From assembly GCA_947259975.1 (NCBI GenBank), contig CAMYOD010000018.1:167629-222703 (forward strand): a stretch of 55,075 bases of DNA, given 5' to 3'. Under the pieces are notes generated by a model. The model was not told the origin of the DNA, made no database searches, and saw only the letters and a program-made list of their open reading frames with translations. This document shows, one piece after another, positions 8,866 to 17,242 of the stretch; within the stretch, counting starts at the first letter, position 1, and every line of letters starts with the position of its first letter. This DNA is from an uncultured Gammaproteobacteria bacterium (GTDB taxonomy: Bacteria; Pseudomonadota; Gammaproteobacteria; HyVt-429). The translations under genes and the position numbers were made by a program.

Positions 8866-10173
8866 GTGACAGCACACCTCGATTTGATGATGCAGAGTCA
8901 ACACGCACAAGCAACCGGAGATCTGGCCGAGTATATGCACCGCGTCGGGCGCCAGGCGCGCGCGGCCGCGCGCGCGTTGGGGCGCGCCGATACCGCGCAC
9001 AAGGATGCGGCGCTGACCGCCATGGCCGATGCCATCGAGCAGGCGCGATCGCGCTTGATGGCGGAAAACAAAAAGGACCTCGCCGCCGGCGAGCAGCAGG
9101 GGCTGGACGCGGCATTGCTGGACCGTCTGGAACTGACCGCCGAGCGCATCGACGGCATGGCGGACGGTCTGCGGCAGATCGCCGCTCTGCCGGATCCGGT
9201 CGGCGAAATTACCGATCTTTGCTACCGCCCCTCCGGTATTCAGGTCGGCCGCATGCGGGTGCCGCTCGGCGTGATCGGCATCATCTACGAATCGCGGCCG
9301 AACGTGACCGCGGATGCGGCGGGCTTATGTCTCAAGTCCGGTAATGCGGCGATATTGCGCGGCGGCTCCGAGGCCATGCACTCGAACCTGGCTGTCGAGA
9401 CCTGTATCCGCGAAGGTCTCGCCCATGCCGGACTGAGCGCAGACACGGTGCAGGTGGTGGCCACCACGGATCGCGCTGCGGTCGGTGAGTTGATCACCAT
9501 GGATCAATACGTGGACGTTATTGTGCCGCGCGGCGGCAAGGGTCTCATCGAGCGCGTCAGCCGCGAGGCCACCGTGCCGGTGATCAAGCATCTGCATGGC
9601 ATCTGTCATGTGTATATCGATGGTGCCGCGGACATCGAAAAGGCCATCGCCGTGGCCTTCAATGCCAAGACACAGCGTTACGGCACCTGCAACACCATGG
9701 AGACCTTGTTGGTCGCGGACGCGGTCAAGGATAAGGTGCTGACGTCCCTGGGCACCATGTACAAGGACGCGGGTGTCGAACTGCGCGGCTGTGCCGAGAC
9801 GCGTGCCGTGCTACCGGATATCAAAGCGGCGACCGACGAGGACTGGGATACGGAGTACCTGGCGCCGATCCTGTCCATACGCGTGGTCGCCGACTTCGAT
9901 GTGGCCCTCGATCATATCGAGGCGCATGGTTCGCACCACACCGACTCGATCATCACCGAGGATCTTTCACGCGCACGGCGTTTCCTGCGGGAAGTGGACT
10001 CAAGTTCGGTGATGGTGAATACGTCCACCCGCTTCGCCGACGGCTTCGAGTACGGCCTCGGTGCGGAGATCGGTATCAGCACCGATAAACTCCACGCCCG
10101 GGGCCCGGTAGGGCTCGAAGGTTTGACTACACAAAAGTATGTCGTACTTGGTGACGGACACATTCGGCAATAA
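8866..10173 (+). CDS. proA: Glutamate-5-semialdehyde dehydrogenase (gamma-glutamyl phosphate reductase)
   Basis: Reduces gamma-glutamyl phosphate to glutamate semialdehyde with NADPH, the second step of proline synthesis. The 435-residue chain has the aldehyde-dehydrogenase-like fold: [16 protein letters not shown] (NADP-binding side), [26 protein letters not shown], and the catalytic Cys275 in [12 protein letters not shown]. The C-terminus reads [14 protein letters not shown]. Start choice: GTG 8866 has TGAGGG at 8857-8862 three bases before it; ATG 8887 or 8890 in the same frame lack a clear Shine-Dalgarno, so the first 7-8 residues are uncertain. Location just before nadD is as in pseudomonads. 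Confidence 0.95.
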   Translation: MTAHLDLMMQSQHAQATGDLAEYMHRVGRQARAAARALGRADTAHKDAALTAMADAIEQARSRLMAENKKDLAAGEQQGLDAALLDRLELTAERIDGMADGLRQIAALPDPVGEITDLCYRPSGIQVGRMRVPLGVIGIIYESRPNVTADAAGLCLKSGNAAILRGGSEAMHSNLAVETCIREGLAHAGLSADTVQVVATTDRAAVGELITMDQYVDVIVPRGGKGLIERVSREATVPVIKHLHGICHVYIDGAADIEKAIAVAFNAKTQRYGTCNTMETLLVADAVKDKVLTSLGTMYKDAGVELRGCAETRAVLPDIKAATDEDWDTEYLAPILSIRVVADFDVALDHIEAHGSHHTDSIITEDLSRARRFLREVDSSSVMVNTSTRFADGFEYGLGAEIGISTDKLHARGPVGLEGLTTQKYVVLGDGHIRQ

Positions 10174-10211
10174 CGATCACGCCCCGCCGTGGCGGTCGTA
10201 GGCATCACTTC

Positions 10212-11237
10212 GTGATCGGAATCTTCGGCGGCACCTTTGACCCGGTTCACTACGGCCATCTGCGGCCGGTGGATGAGGTCAGGCGCGCGTTGCATTTGCG
10301 CGAAGTGCACATCGTCCCCTGTAAGTGGCCCCCGCACCGGGATGCGCCCATTGCCACTACCACACAACGACTCCGCATGCTCACCTTGGCACTGAGTGAG
10401 TTTCCGGCATTGCAATTGGATGAGCGCGAACTGGGCATGGACGGGCCGTCGTATACGGTGAATACCCTGACGAGTTTTCGCCATGAGTTGGGCGATGTCC
10501 CCCTGTGCCTCATCATGGGTGCCGATGCCTTCGGCGGCCTCGAGACCTGGCACCAATGGCAGCAGCTGCCGGAACTGGCGCACCTGGTGGTGATGGCACG
10601 CCCGGGCTCGGACCCGGGTCATGATGCGGCTTCATTGCCGGAATGGGCCCAACCCCGTATTTCCGATGGTGTAGACGAACTGCGCACGCGCCCGGCGGGG
10701 CGCATTCTTTTTCAGTCGGTCACGCCGGTGAGTATTTCCGCCACTGAAGTCCGTGCCGCGATTGCCGCCGGTGAAGACGTAGCCAATCGAGTACCACCGC
10801 CCGTATGGGACTATATCCGTGAGGAACATATATATGGTTTTAGCGAGAGTACCCCGGGGTCAGCCGAAGTGACCCATGCCGACGAGATGAAAGACCTGGC
10901 CATAACGGCCCTGGAAGACGCCAAGGGGCGTGATATTCATACCATGGATGTACGCGGGCTTACCGATATCACGGACTACATGCTCGTGGTCAGCGGCACC
11001 TCGGATCGTCACGTGCGCTCGGTGGCGGACAAGCTGGTGGACGCGATGAAGCAACACGGCTATCGCCCGCTGGGTGCGGAAGGCGAAGCCGGCGCCGAGT
11101 GGATCCTGGTGGATTTCGGTGACATCGTCGTGCACTTGATGCTGCCGAAAACCCGCGAACTCTATGATCTCGAGAAGTTATGGGGCGAGGATATGCGTGC
11201 CAGCATCGAGGCGCAGCGGGAAAATTCCCACGAATGA
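10212..11237 (+). CDS. nadD-rsfS: NadD-RsfS fusion: nicotinate-nucleotide adenylyltransferase plus ribosome silencing factor
   Basis: One open frame of 341 codons covers two proteins normally encoded separately. Residues 1-211 are NadD, which makes deamido-NAD from nicotinate mononucleotide and ATP: GGTFDPVHYGH (6-16) with the (H/T)xGH nucleotidyl-transfer motif, and SISATEVR (174-181). Residues about 224-330 are RsfS, which binds ribosomal protein uL14 and blocks subunit joining in starvation: ALEDAKGRDI, TDITDYMLVVSGTSDRHV, EWILVDFGDIVVHLM. Only about 13 linker residues separate them, with no stop. Internal in-frame GTG 10869 and ATG 10887 could restart translation of RsfS, but neither has a strong ribosome-binding site. 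The start is GTG 10212. Confidence 0.85.
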   Translation: MIGIFGGTFDPVHYGHLRPVDEVRRALHLREVHIVPCKWPPHRDAPIATTTQRLRMLTLALSEFPALQLDERELGMDGPSYTVNTLTSFRHELGDVPLCLIMGADAFGGLETWHQWQQLPELAHLVVMARPGSDPGHDAASLPEWAQPRISDGVDELRTRPAGRILFQSVTPVSISATEVRAAIAAGEDVANRVPPPVWDYIREEHIYGFSESTPGSAEVTHADEMKDLAITALEDAKGRDIHTMDVRGLTDITDYMLVVSGTSDRHVRSVADKLVDAMKQHGYRPLGAEGEAGAEWILVDFGDIVVHLMLPKTRELYDLEKLWGEDMRASIEAQRENSHE

Positions 11238-11298
11238 TCCGCATCCCGGTGTGCGCCGGTGAGATCTTTTCCTCGCCCGCGTTCCCGTCCTGCTGACG

Positions 11299-11766
11299 AT
11301 GCGCATCAACATTATTGCCGTGGGAAAACGCATGCCCGCCTGGGTCGATGCAGCAGTGTCCGAATACGTCAAGCGCATGCCCGCCCATTGTCGCCTGGAA
11401 ATCGTCGAAGTGCCCGCCGGCAAACGGGGCAAGGGCACGGACATCGCACGCGTATTGAAACGGGAAGCCGAACAGCTGTTGCAAGCGGTGCCCAGGGACG
11501 ACCACGTCATCGCCCTGGAGCGTACCGGCCAGCAAAAGAGCACGCTTGAGATGGCAAACAAAATCGAACGTGGGCTTGCCGAGGGCACAAATATCAGTTT
11601 TCTGATCGGCGGTCCGGAAGGTCTAGATCCCATATGTCTGGATCGGGTCGCCGAGATCTGGTCCCTGTCGAAGCTGACGCTGGCCCATCCCGTGGCGCGG
11701 GTAGTGTTGGCCGAGCAGATCTACCGGGCCTGGAGTGTCGTCAATCATTTGCCCTATCATCGCTGA
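11299..11766 (+). CDS. rlmH: 23S rRNA (pseudouridine1915-N3)-methyltransferase RlmH
   Basis: A 155-residue SPOUT methyltransferase that methylates pseudouridine 1915 in helix 69 of 23S rRNA on assembled ribosomes. The N-terminus MRINIIAVGKRMPAW, the SAM-binding knot FLIGGPEGLD (residues 101-110), LSLSK-like WSLSKLTLAHPVAR and the invariant C-terminus NHLPYHR (149-155) are all present at full family length. It follows nadD-rsfS by 61 bases, its usual partner. The mrdA-mrdB genes that commonly follow in gammaproteobacteria are not here; a hairpin and a new promoter follow instead. Confidence 0.97.
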   Translation: MRINIIAVGKRMPAWVDAAVSEYVKRMPAHCRLEIVEVPAGKRGKGTDIARVLKREAEQLLQAVPRDDHVIALERTGQQKSTLEMANKIERGLAEGTNISFLIGGPEGLDPICLDRVAEIWSLSKLTLAHPVARVVLAEQIYRAWSVVNHLPYHR

Positions 11767-11786
11767 GGACGCCGTGGGCCATACCG

Positions 11787-11804
11787 CGGTGGCATCCGCC
11801 ACCG
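11787..11804 (+). terminator. Hairpin after rlmH
   Basis: A perfect 7-bp stem CGGTGGC/GCCACCG with loop ATCC, 20 bases after the rlmH stop. There is no T-run, so it may only be a weak or Rho-assisted end of the rlmH transcript. Confidence 0.3.
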
Positions 11805-11880
11805 GTTGACGCCTGTCTGCGTTCTCAGTCATCTAGATTCGGTTAAGGCGCAGACGTGAATCCGTAATACCACGATCCGG

Positions 11881-11910
11881 TTGCGGATCGCGCGGCTCAT
11901 GACATATGAT
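11881..11910 (+). promoter_or_regulatory. Candidate sigma-70 promoter for the TolC-family gene
   Basis: TTGCGG (11881-11886) and TATGAT (11905-11910) are 18 bases apart. The -10 box overlaps an in-frame ATG at 11906, which argues that translation starts downstream at ATG 11972, leaving a leader of about 55 bases. Confidence 0.45.
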
Positions 11911-11971
11911 CACTGACCACAAGAACAATAAAACAACAACAACCAAGATCGCCCGCACGGGAGAGGCCTTC

Positions 11972-14143
11972 ATGTTGACGACAAAGATTTTTAGCAGGTC
12001 GGGCGCCGCCGTTCTGCTTGCGCTGTTTGTTTGCGCCCCGCTGGCGCAGGCGGAGGACCTGCTCGACGTGTACAAATATGCGCGCGCCAATGATGCGCGC
12101 TTCAACGCGGCACGTAATGAATACATGGCGCTCCGGCAGGCCCTGCCCCAGGCCCGCGGCACCTACTTGCCGAACATCGCACTGTCCGCGGATACCATCG
12201 AGACGGATCAGGAGATCATCAGCAGCGATAACGAGGTCTTTGGCAGCGGCAAGAGTACCTTCGACACCGACGTCTACGCCGTCACCCTGACCCAGCCGGT
12301 ATTCCGTCTTTCGAATATCGTGCAAATCAAACAAGCCGGCGCAGCAGTACGCGAGGCCTATGCCAATTTTGTCGCCGCCGAGCAGGATCTGATGCTGCGC
12401 ACGGCGAGCGCCTACCTGGGCGCATTGGCGGCACAGGACAACGTTGGCCTCACCGAGGCCCAAAAAAAGGCCATCGAGCGCCAGCTGAAGCTGGCCGAGA
12501 AACGTCTGCAAGTCGGTCTCGCGACCATCACCGATAAACACGAGGCCAAGGCCCGTTTCGAGTTCTCCCGCGCCCGGGTCATTGAAGCGGAGAGTACCCT
12601 GGACGATAGCTACGAGGCGCTGGCGGAGATCACCGGTGTCGACCGCGTACCCCTGGTGCCACTCAGTCCGGATATCGTGTTGACGCCGCCGCAACCGGCC
12701 AGTGCGGACGCTTGGATCAGTAAAGCGCTGGCACAGAACGTCTCGCTGCAGGCCCGAAAACACGCAATGGAGGTGGCGCGCCGCGAGATACAGCGGCAGC
12801 GGGCGGAATATTACCCGACGGTGGACCTGGTCGGCAGTCACAATCGGCGCGATACCGGCGGCAGTCTGTTCGGCGGCGGCAGCGAAGTGGAGACCACCGA
12901 TGTCATTCTGCGACTCGCGCTGCCGATATTCCAGGGCGGCCAGACGCTCTATCGCACGCGCGAGGCGAGCTACCGTTTTCGCCAGGCCGCGGATGAGCTC
13001 GAGGCGCAGCGCCGTCTGGTGCGCCGACAGACCCGGGAGGCGTTTCTCGGCACGAATACCGGAATCAGCAAAGCGAGCGCCTTCGAACAATCGGTGCTGT
13101 CGCAGGAGACCGCACTCAATGCCAAAATCAAGGGCTTCGAGGCGGGTGTCGGCACCAACCTGGCGGTGCTGGATGCGCAACGTGACTTGTACCTGGCAAA
13201 GCGTGACCATTTGCAGGCACGCTACGACTACTTGCTAAGTTCATTGCGTCTCAAGCAGTCCGCCGGAATCCTCAGTCCCGCCGACCTCGCGCAGGTGAAC
13301 CAGATGCTTGCCGGGCAACCGGTTGCACCGGGCGCGCCCGGCGGTGTCGATGAGATGCCGGGTATGCCTGCGCCGGTACCTGGTGTGCCGGGCGGTGATG
13401 GACTATTGGGACCGGGCGCGGCCGCCGCCGATCCGGCCTTGGCACCGCGGCCGGGTCCTGACGCAGACAGCGATGTGGGCCGACTTACGGTGGTGTCCGT
13501 CGGCGCACCGAGTCCTGACACGTTTGCGACTGAACCATTGATGGCCCCCGATGCCGCTACGAGCGCTGCGCCGGTCGCGCCGCTGATTGGCCCCGATGTG
13601 GAGACGGGAGAGTCGCAGGCGGAAGCCGGTCCGTCAGTGGCGCCGGATAAGGCATCTACAATGGAAACGGCGGCGACCCCGGAGTTCCCGGTGCAGGCGA
13701 TGGGCGACACGCAAACGCCGCGCATGGGGCCGGAGGTGATCTCGACCGCGTCACCGACGAATGCCGAGGTGACTGCCGAGGCGAGTGCGTCGGCAACATC
13801 CAAGGCAGAATTGAACGATGAGATTCCGGCGCCGGCCGTCGAGGAACAGGCAACGCCACTGATGGGACCCGAGATGATCCCGAATGACGCGGAGTTCCCG
13901 TCGCAGGCCGCGGCGGTCGAAATCACGCCCGCGAATCCGGCTGGCTATCGTACGCGCGGCCTGGTCGGCCCGGACAGCCTGGCGTGGGCGCGTATCTCCT
14001 CGGCGACCGCACCCAGCCCGTTGGTTGACCGTGAGTATCGTTTCGGGCCGACCTCGGCCGAGCCCGAGGCCGTCGAGTCGCCGACCCCGGAATCAGGTTC
14101 AGGTGAGGTGTTACTCGGCCCCGACCTCGTTCGCGTAAACTGA
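11972..14143 (+). CDS. TolC-family outer-membrane channel with repetitive C-terminal extension
   Basis: A 723-residue protein whose first about 445 residues are a TolC-type channel (type I secretion or efflux outlet). A Sec signal peptide ends at LAQA27. The channel shows two homologous halves with DLLDVYKYARANDARF near the start, LTQPVFRLSNIVQ, YLGALAAQDNVGLTEAQKKA, LALPIFQGGQTLYRTREA and NLAVLDAQRDLYLAKRD. E. coli TolC is about 490 residues, so roughly 280 C-terminal residues (13317-14143) are extra: Ala/Pro/Glu-rich, low complexity, with a recurring LxGP(D/E) motif. ATG 11972 is chosen over ATG 11906 because of GGGAGAGG at 11959-11966 and a clean signal peptide. A role in exporting the giant protein at 26452 is inference. 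Confidence 0.85.
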   Translation: MLTTKIFSRSGAAVLLALFVCAPLAQAEDLLDVYKYARANDARFNAARNEYMALRQALPQARGTYLPNIALSADTIETDQEIISSDNEVFGSGKSTFDTDVYAVTLTQPVFRLSNIVQIKQAGAAVREAYANFVAAEQDLMLRTASAYLGALAAQDNVGLTEAQKKAIERQLKLAEKRLQVGLATITDKHEAKARFEFSRARVIEAESTLDDSYEALAEITGVDRVPLVPLSPDIVLTPPQPASADAWISKALAQNVSLQARKHAMEVARREIQRQRAEYYPTVDLVGSHNRRDTGGSLFGGGSEVETTDVILRLALPIFQGGQTLYRTREASYRFRQAADELEAQRRLVRRQTREAFLGTNTGISKASAFEQSVLSQETALNAKIKGFEAGVGTNLAVLDAQRDLYLAKRDHLQARYDYLLSSLRLKQSAGILSPADLAQVNQMLAGQPVAPGAPGGVDEMPGMPAPVPGVPGGDGLLGPGAAAADPALAPRPGPDADSDVGRLTVVSVGAPSPDTFATEPLMAPDAATSAAPVAPLIGPDVETGESQAEAGPSVAPDKASTMETAATPEFPVQAMGDTQTPRMGPEVISTASPTNAEVTAEASASATSKAELNDEIPAPAVEEQATPLMGPEMIPNDAEFPSQAAAVEITPANPAGYRTRGLVGPDSLAWARISSATAPSPLVDREYRFGPTSAEPEAVESPTPESGSGEVLLGPDLVRVN
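13403..14125 (+). repeat. LxGP(D/E) motif repeats in the TolC-family tail
   Basis: Seven spaced copies of a five-residue motif in one frame: LLGPG (13403), LMAPD (13538), LIGPD (13583), RMGPE (13721), LMGPE (13859), LVGPD (13961) and LLGPD (14111). A weaker RFGPT lies near 14039. They are embedded in disordered-looking Ala/Pro/Glu/Thr sequence and spaced about 45-150 bases apart. The last copy lies five residues before the stop. Confidence 0.8.
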
Positions 14144-14148
14144 AAAAT

Positions 14149-14182
14149 AAACGGCGGGCGCCCTTGCGGGTGTCCGCCGTTT
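14149..14182. terminator. Bidirectional intrinsic terminator
   Basis: A 15-bp stem, AAACGGCGGGCGCCC (14149-14163) with GGGTGTCCGCCGTTT (14168-14182), with loop TTGC and two G-T wobbles. It sits between the converging TolC-family gene and the minus-strand BamE-like gene. Read on the minus strand, the stem is followed by a T-rich ATTTTTC stretch, so it fits best as terminator for the minus-strand gene while also ending the plus-strand transcript. Confidence 0.75.
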
Positions 14183-14249
14183 ACTCAATCCTCAATTGGC
14201 AGCGAACGCTGCGATTTCTTTGCCTGGTTAAGACTTCGGCGACGGCCGT

Positions 14250-14507
14250 TTAATAGGCCCGGCGCCAACCTTCTACCTTCTCGTCGGTGAACTGCACATT
14301 GAAGTTCCCCGGACCTTTCGCCTTGTACTCCCAGACCTCGGTCTTGGTGCCGCCGAAGGCACTGGCCTCGACGACATTTCTGGGCGCGCCGATGGCGGCG
14401 GTGACTTCATCCTTCGACATGCCCAGAGCGATCTGGTCCATCTTTGTGGTGCCACAACCGCTGAGCGCGAGGGCGACGAGCGAGACAGCAATGAAGTGAT
14501 TACGCAT
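14250..14507 (-). CDS. Small SmpA/OmlA (BamE-like) lipoprotein
   Basis: An 85-residue lipoprotein: MRNHFIAVSLVALALSGC with lipidated Cys18, then an SmpA/OmlA-type domain (MDQIALGMSKDEVTAAIGAPRNV, then an aromatic strand TEVWEYKAKG and a C-terminal FTDEKVEGW). The domain is shared by BamE, which supports the outer-membrane beta-barrel assembly machine, but this gene is shorter and not in a bamE context, so it is called only BamE-like. The start at 14507 is preferred over a longer frame to 14666 because GGGAGA lies nine bases upstream and it gives the signal peptide. The terminator at 14149-14182 follows it. Confidence 0.82.
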   Translation of the reverse strand: MRNHFIAVSLVALALSGCGTTKMDQIALGMSKDEVTAAIGAPRNVVEASAFGGTKTEVWEYKAKGPGNFNVQFTDEKVEGWRRAY

Positions 14508-14601
14508 TATTTTTTTCTCCCGAAATTGGCCCCGCCGTTCGGTTGGTCGGCGGACTGAGTCGATATTCTGCCCGGATCCGCGGCTGGGTACCACCCTGAC
14601 G

Positions 14602-14616
14602 TTGCGGATATCGCAA
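14602..14616. promoter_or_regulatory. Inverted repeat upstream of the BamE-like gene
   Basis: TTGCG-GATAT-CGCAA is a perfect 5+5 inverted repeat about 95 bases upstream of the minus-strand start at 14507, in the gap after the halogenase gene. It could be an operator, but no known regulator motif is recognised and 10-bp symmetry can arise by chance. Confidence 0.2.
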
Positions 14617-14665
14617 GAAATATTGTCACCAGCTGATGTAATGGGGTTGTCGGGAGGTGTCGTCA

Positions 14666-16186
14666 CTAATGGTGCGGACGATTAAGCGCAGCGATCATGT
14701 CGGCGTGCGCGGGCATTGTTGTAGCGAGCTCGGCGTTCTTTTTCTTGACCAGTTCAAGTATCGAGCAAACCTGATCGAAGTTCGACAGGTCCGCGCGTGG
14801 GAGGCAGCTCCTGGGCAGACGCTGAAAGCCCGCCAGGATCGCATAGTAACTTGCATCACGGAATAAAGAGTTTTGCTCCCAGTCTATGATGCCGGTTTCG
14901 TCGTAGAGCGTGAGCATTTCCTGCAGCGAATCCGGCGGTGTCATAGTCATGTAATCGGACCAGAAGTCCGTGTCGGCGCGTTCGGTGAGAATGTAGTGAA
15001 GCACAATAAAGTCGCGAATCTCCTGATACAACGCGGCCGTCTTCCGGTTGTAGTGCTGAATCAAGGATTCATTGAATGTCTTGTCCGGCAGGTGATCAAG
15101 CAGCCATTGCACGGCGCGTTGTATCAGGAATATGCCAGTGGATTCCAGCGGCTCGATAAAGCCCGCCGCCAGCCCGATTGATACGCAGTTGCGGACCCAG
15201 AAATTTTCGCGCCGGCCGACTCGCATTTTCAGATATCGTGGCTCGGCCACGGCAGGATCAAGTTTCGCATATGCAAGGAGTTCCCGGGTGGCCGCCTCGT
15301 CATCGGTGTATCGGCTTGAGTACACATAACCGCAGCCGATGCGCGTCGTGAGCGGGATTTGCCAGACCCAACCCGCATTCAGACCGGTGGATCGCGTATA
15401 CGGCGGCATCTGGCCATTTTGTGGCAGCGCATGGACCACGGCACGATCGCACATCAGGTGGTCGCCCCAGTCGATGTAGCCATCGCCCATGGCCTGCTCG
15501 ATCAACAGGCCGCGGAAGCCGGTGCAGTCGAGAAACAAATCGCCCGGCAATTCGCCGTGATCTTGAGTCGCCACGTGATCGATGAACCCGCGTTCGTCCA
15601 GAACCACATCTTTGACATCGTCGACGACGTGAACGACACCCTTGGCAACAGCAATGTCCTTCATGTAGTCCGCGAAGGCGGCGGCATCCAGGTGGTAGGC
15701 GTAGGCCCCTTCCTCGATGATCGGCGAGCTGCCGTTAACGGGCCGTGGCGACTTGTCAGATTCGGCCAGGAGCACATGCGTCGAATACGCGTCAAACTCG
15801 TCCGCCGTGCGGCCGGCGGCGCGTGCCTTCTGCCAATGGAAAAACAAGGGCAGGTCGTCGATTCTGCCGCCGACCCAGCCGAACGGATGCCAGAACGCGT
15901 GGTCGCGTCGATACCAGTCCACGAACTTGATTCCAAGCTTGTACGTGGCGTGACTGCGGCGCATAAAATCGGCCTCGTCCAGCTCCAGATCGCGCAGCAA
16001 ACGGACCAGAGGCGGTACAGTGGCCTCGCCGACACCGATCGTGCCGACGCGACTCGATTCTACCAGCGTGATCTTCGGTCTCAGTGCCTTGAGACTCTGG
16101 CTCAGCATGAGGGCCGCCATCCAGCCAGCGGTGCCGCCGCCGACGATTACGATGCTGTCGATCTTGTTTCCGTCGATAGATGCCAT
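14666..16186 (-). CDS. Tryptophan-halogenase-family flavoprotein
   Basis: A 506-residue FAD-dependent protein of the tryptophan halogenase family. The FAD-binding GGGTAGW is at residues 16-22, followed by ESSRVGTIGVGEAT. Lys83 (in YKLGIKFVDW) aligns with the chlorinating lysine of characterised halogenases. The WxWxIP signature is W273-V-W-Q-I-P278, and EPLESTG (345-351) lies in the substrate/FAD region. The family includes true halogenases and many uncharacterised members next to SapC genes and TonB-dependent receptors, so the substrate is unknown. No reductase partner is visible. It lies 93 bases downstream of the SapC-family gene and is probably co-transcribed with it. Its ribosome-binding site is weak. 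Confidence 0.87.
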   Translation of the reverse strand: MASIDGNKIDSIVIVGGGTAGWMAALMLSQSLKALRPKITLVESSRVGTIGVGEATVPPLVRLLRDLELDEADFMRRSHATYKLGIKFVDWYRRDHAFWHPFGWVGGRIDDLPLFFHWQKARAAGRTADEFDAYSTHVLLAESDKSPRPVNGSSPIIEEGAYAYHLDAAAFADYMKDIAVAKGVVHVVDDVKDVVLDERGFIDHVATQDHGELPGDLFLDCTGFRGLLIEQAMGDGYIDWGDHLMCDRAVVHALPQNGQMPPYTRSTGLNAGWVWQIPLTTRIGCGYVYSSRYTDDEAATRELLAYAKLDPAVAEPRYLKMRVGRRENFWVRNCVSIGLAAGFIEPLESTGIFLIQRAVQWLLDHLPDKTFNESLIQHYNRKTAALYQEIRDFIVLHYILTERADTDFWSDYMTMTPPDSLQEMLTLYDETGIIDWEQNSLFRDASYYAILAGFQRLPRSCLPRADLSNFDQVCSILELVKKKNAELATTMPAHADMIAALNRPHH

Positions 16187-16279
16187 GGTTGGCGTTATAC
16201 GATTATCGAATTTCTTCGCAGTCGAAAGTGGGGCTCGCGGAATCGAGCCGGGCGTTTCGCAACAAGACGATGCATTCGG

Positions 16280-17038
16280 CTAGTCGGGTATTGTATCGGT
16301 TGGCTCGCCCTCGGGAGACCGATCCCGCAGGCGTATCAATAAATCGGTGAATCGTTCGAGTGAGGCAAGGTGAACATGGATCAACTCCAGGCCGTCGTTT
16401 CTCAGCAGCTCGGAGATAACATCGTCAGGCAGTCCTTTCAGTTTCTCGCGATCAACAGCCTGGAAACCGACCAAAGACATATTTTCTCCCTCGCCCAATG
16501 AAAGCTGTGCCTGGACCGGCTGCAGAAGTTCCAGCTCCTTGAGTCGGTTGCAGAAAATTTCCGTGACCTGTCCCTGGGTATGATATTCACGCATGAACTC
16601 CACAATTTTTTCGAGAAACGGCGTGTGATTGCCGTCCTTGTCAAACAGGGCCTCGCCCTGTCGGCGATTTAGACCCGAATACCCGGTATCGAAACACACG
16701 GTGAGGTTTTCGCTGTCGCGCTCTTTTGCGGCTAGCACAAACGGGTAGCGGCGCACATAGGCGGGAATATAGTCCGCGTTCCATTTCCCGTCGTCGCTGA
16801 CGAAGAGATTCTGATCCGCCTTGACGCCCATCACCGCCATCGGCATGAACTTGCCGGAATTCTCCACAAATACGATGGGGTAGTGGCAGGCCGCCTTGCG
16901 GAACTCCACGGCCGTGATCACCACCGCGTTCGAGTTTCTTGCAAAGCCGTAGTCTATCTCGGGCTTCAGGCGTAACTTCAGGTGTTCTTCACTATTGAGT
17001 GCGGCAATCTGGCTGTAAAACTGGGGTAGGTCAGTCAT
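16280..17038 (-). CDS. SapC-family protein
   Basis: A 252-residue protein with the SapC-family layout: EHLKLRLKPEIDYGFARNSNAVVI near its start (split over residues about 18-40), EFRKAACHYPIVFVENS, NLFVSDDGKWNADYIPAYVRRYPFVLA, and a C-terminal GLELIHVHLASLERFTDLLIRL. The start at 17038 (MTDLPQFYSQ) is preferred over ATG 17131, whose extra 31 residues do not resemble the family. SapC was named for an S-layer-linked peptide gene, but the function of this family is not established. SapC genes often adjoin halogenase-like genes, as here. Confidence 0.85.
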   Translation of the reverse strand: MTDLPQFYSQIAALNSEEHLKLRLKPEIDYGFARNSNAVVITAVEFRKAACHYPIVFVENSGKFMPMAVMGVKADQNLFVSDDGKWNADYIPAYVRRYPFVLAAKERDSENLTVCFDTGYSGLNRRQGEALFDKDGNHTPFLEKIVEFMREYHTQGQVTEIFCNRLKELELLQPVQAQLSLGEGENMSLVGFQAVDREKLKGLPDDVISELLRNDGLELIHVHLASLERFTDLLIRLRDRSPEGEPTDTIPD

Positions 17039-17242
17039 CTCTTGGTTGGTCCTGGAATATCGTATTTTTATAGGTCCGGGCGGCTGTACGCAACCGATAG
17101 TCCCGAAACTACGGGTATGGCTATCAGGCAATGATAGTCGTTTCGCGATGGCTTCGCATCAACATCGGCTGTCTCTGGCGTGTTCATGCCCGCGCAAGTG
17201 GTGTCGAAGGATACCGCGAAGCGCGAGATTCATCGGACGCGG

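Noticed and set aside
13228-13926. Minus-strand frame inside the TolC-family tail
   Set aside because: It mirrors the Ala/Pro/Glu-rich tail, is Ser/Gly-rich and has no start context or domain.
15359-16342. Plus-strand frame of 327 codons opposite the halogenase gene
   Set aside because: The minus strand carries a full halogenase-family protein with all motifs; the opposite frame has no recognisable content.
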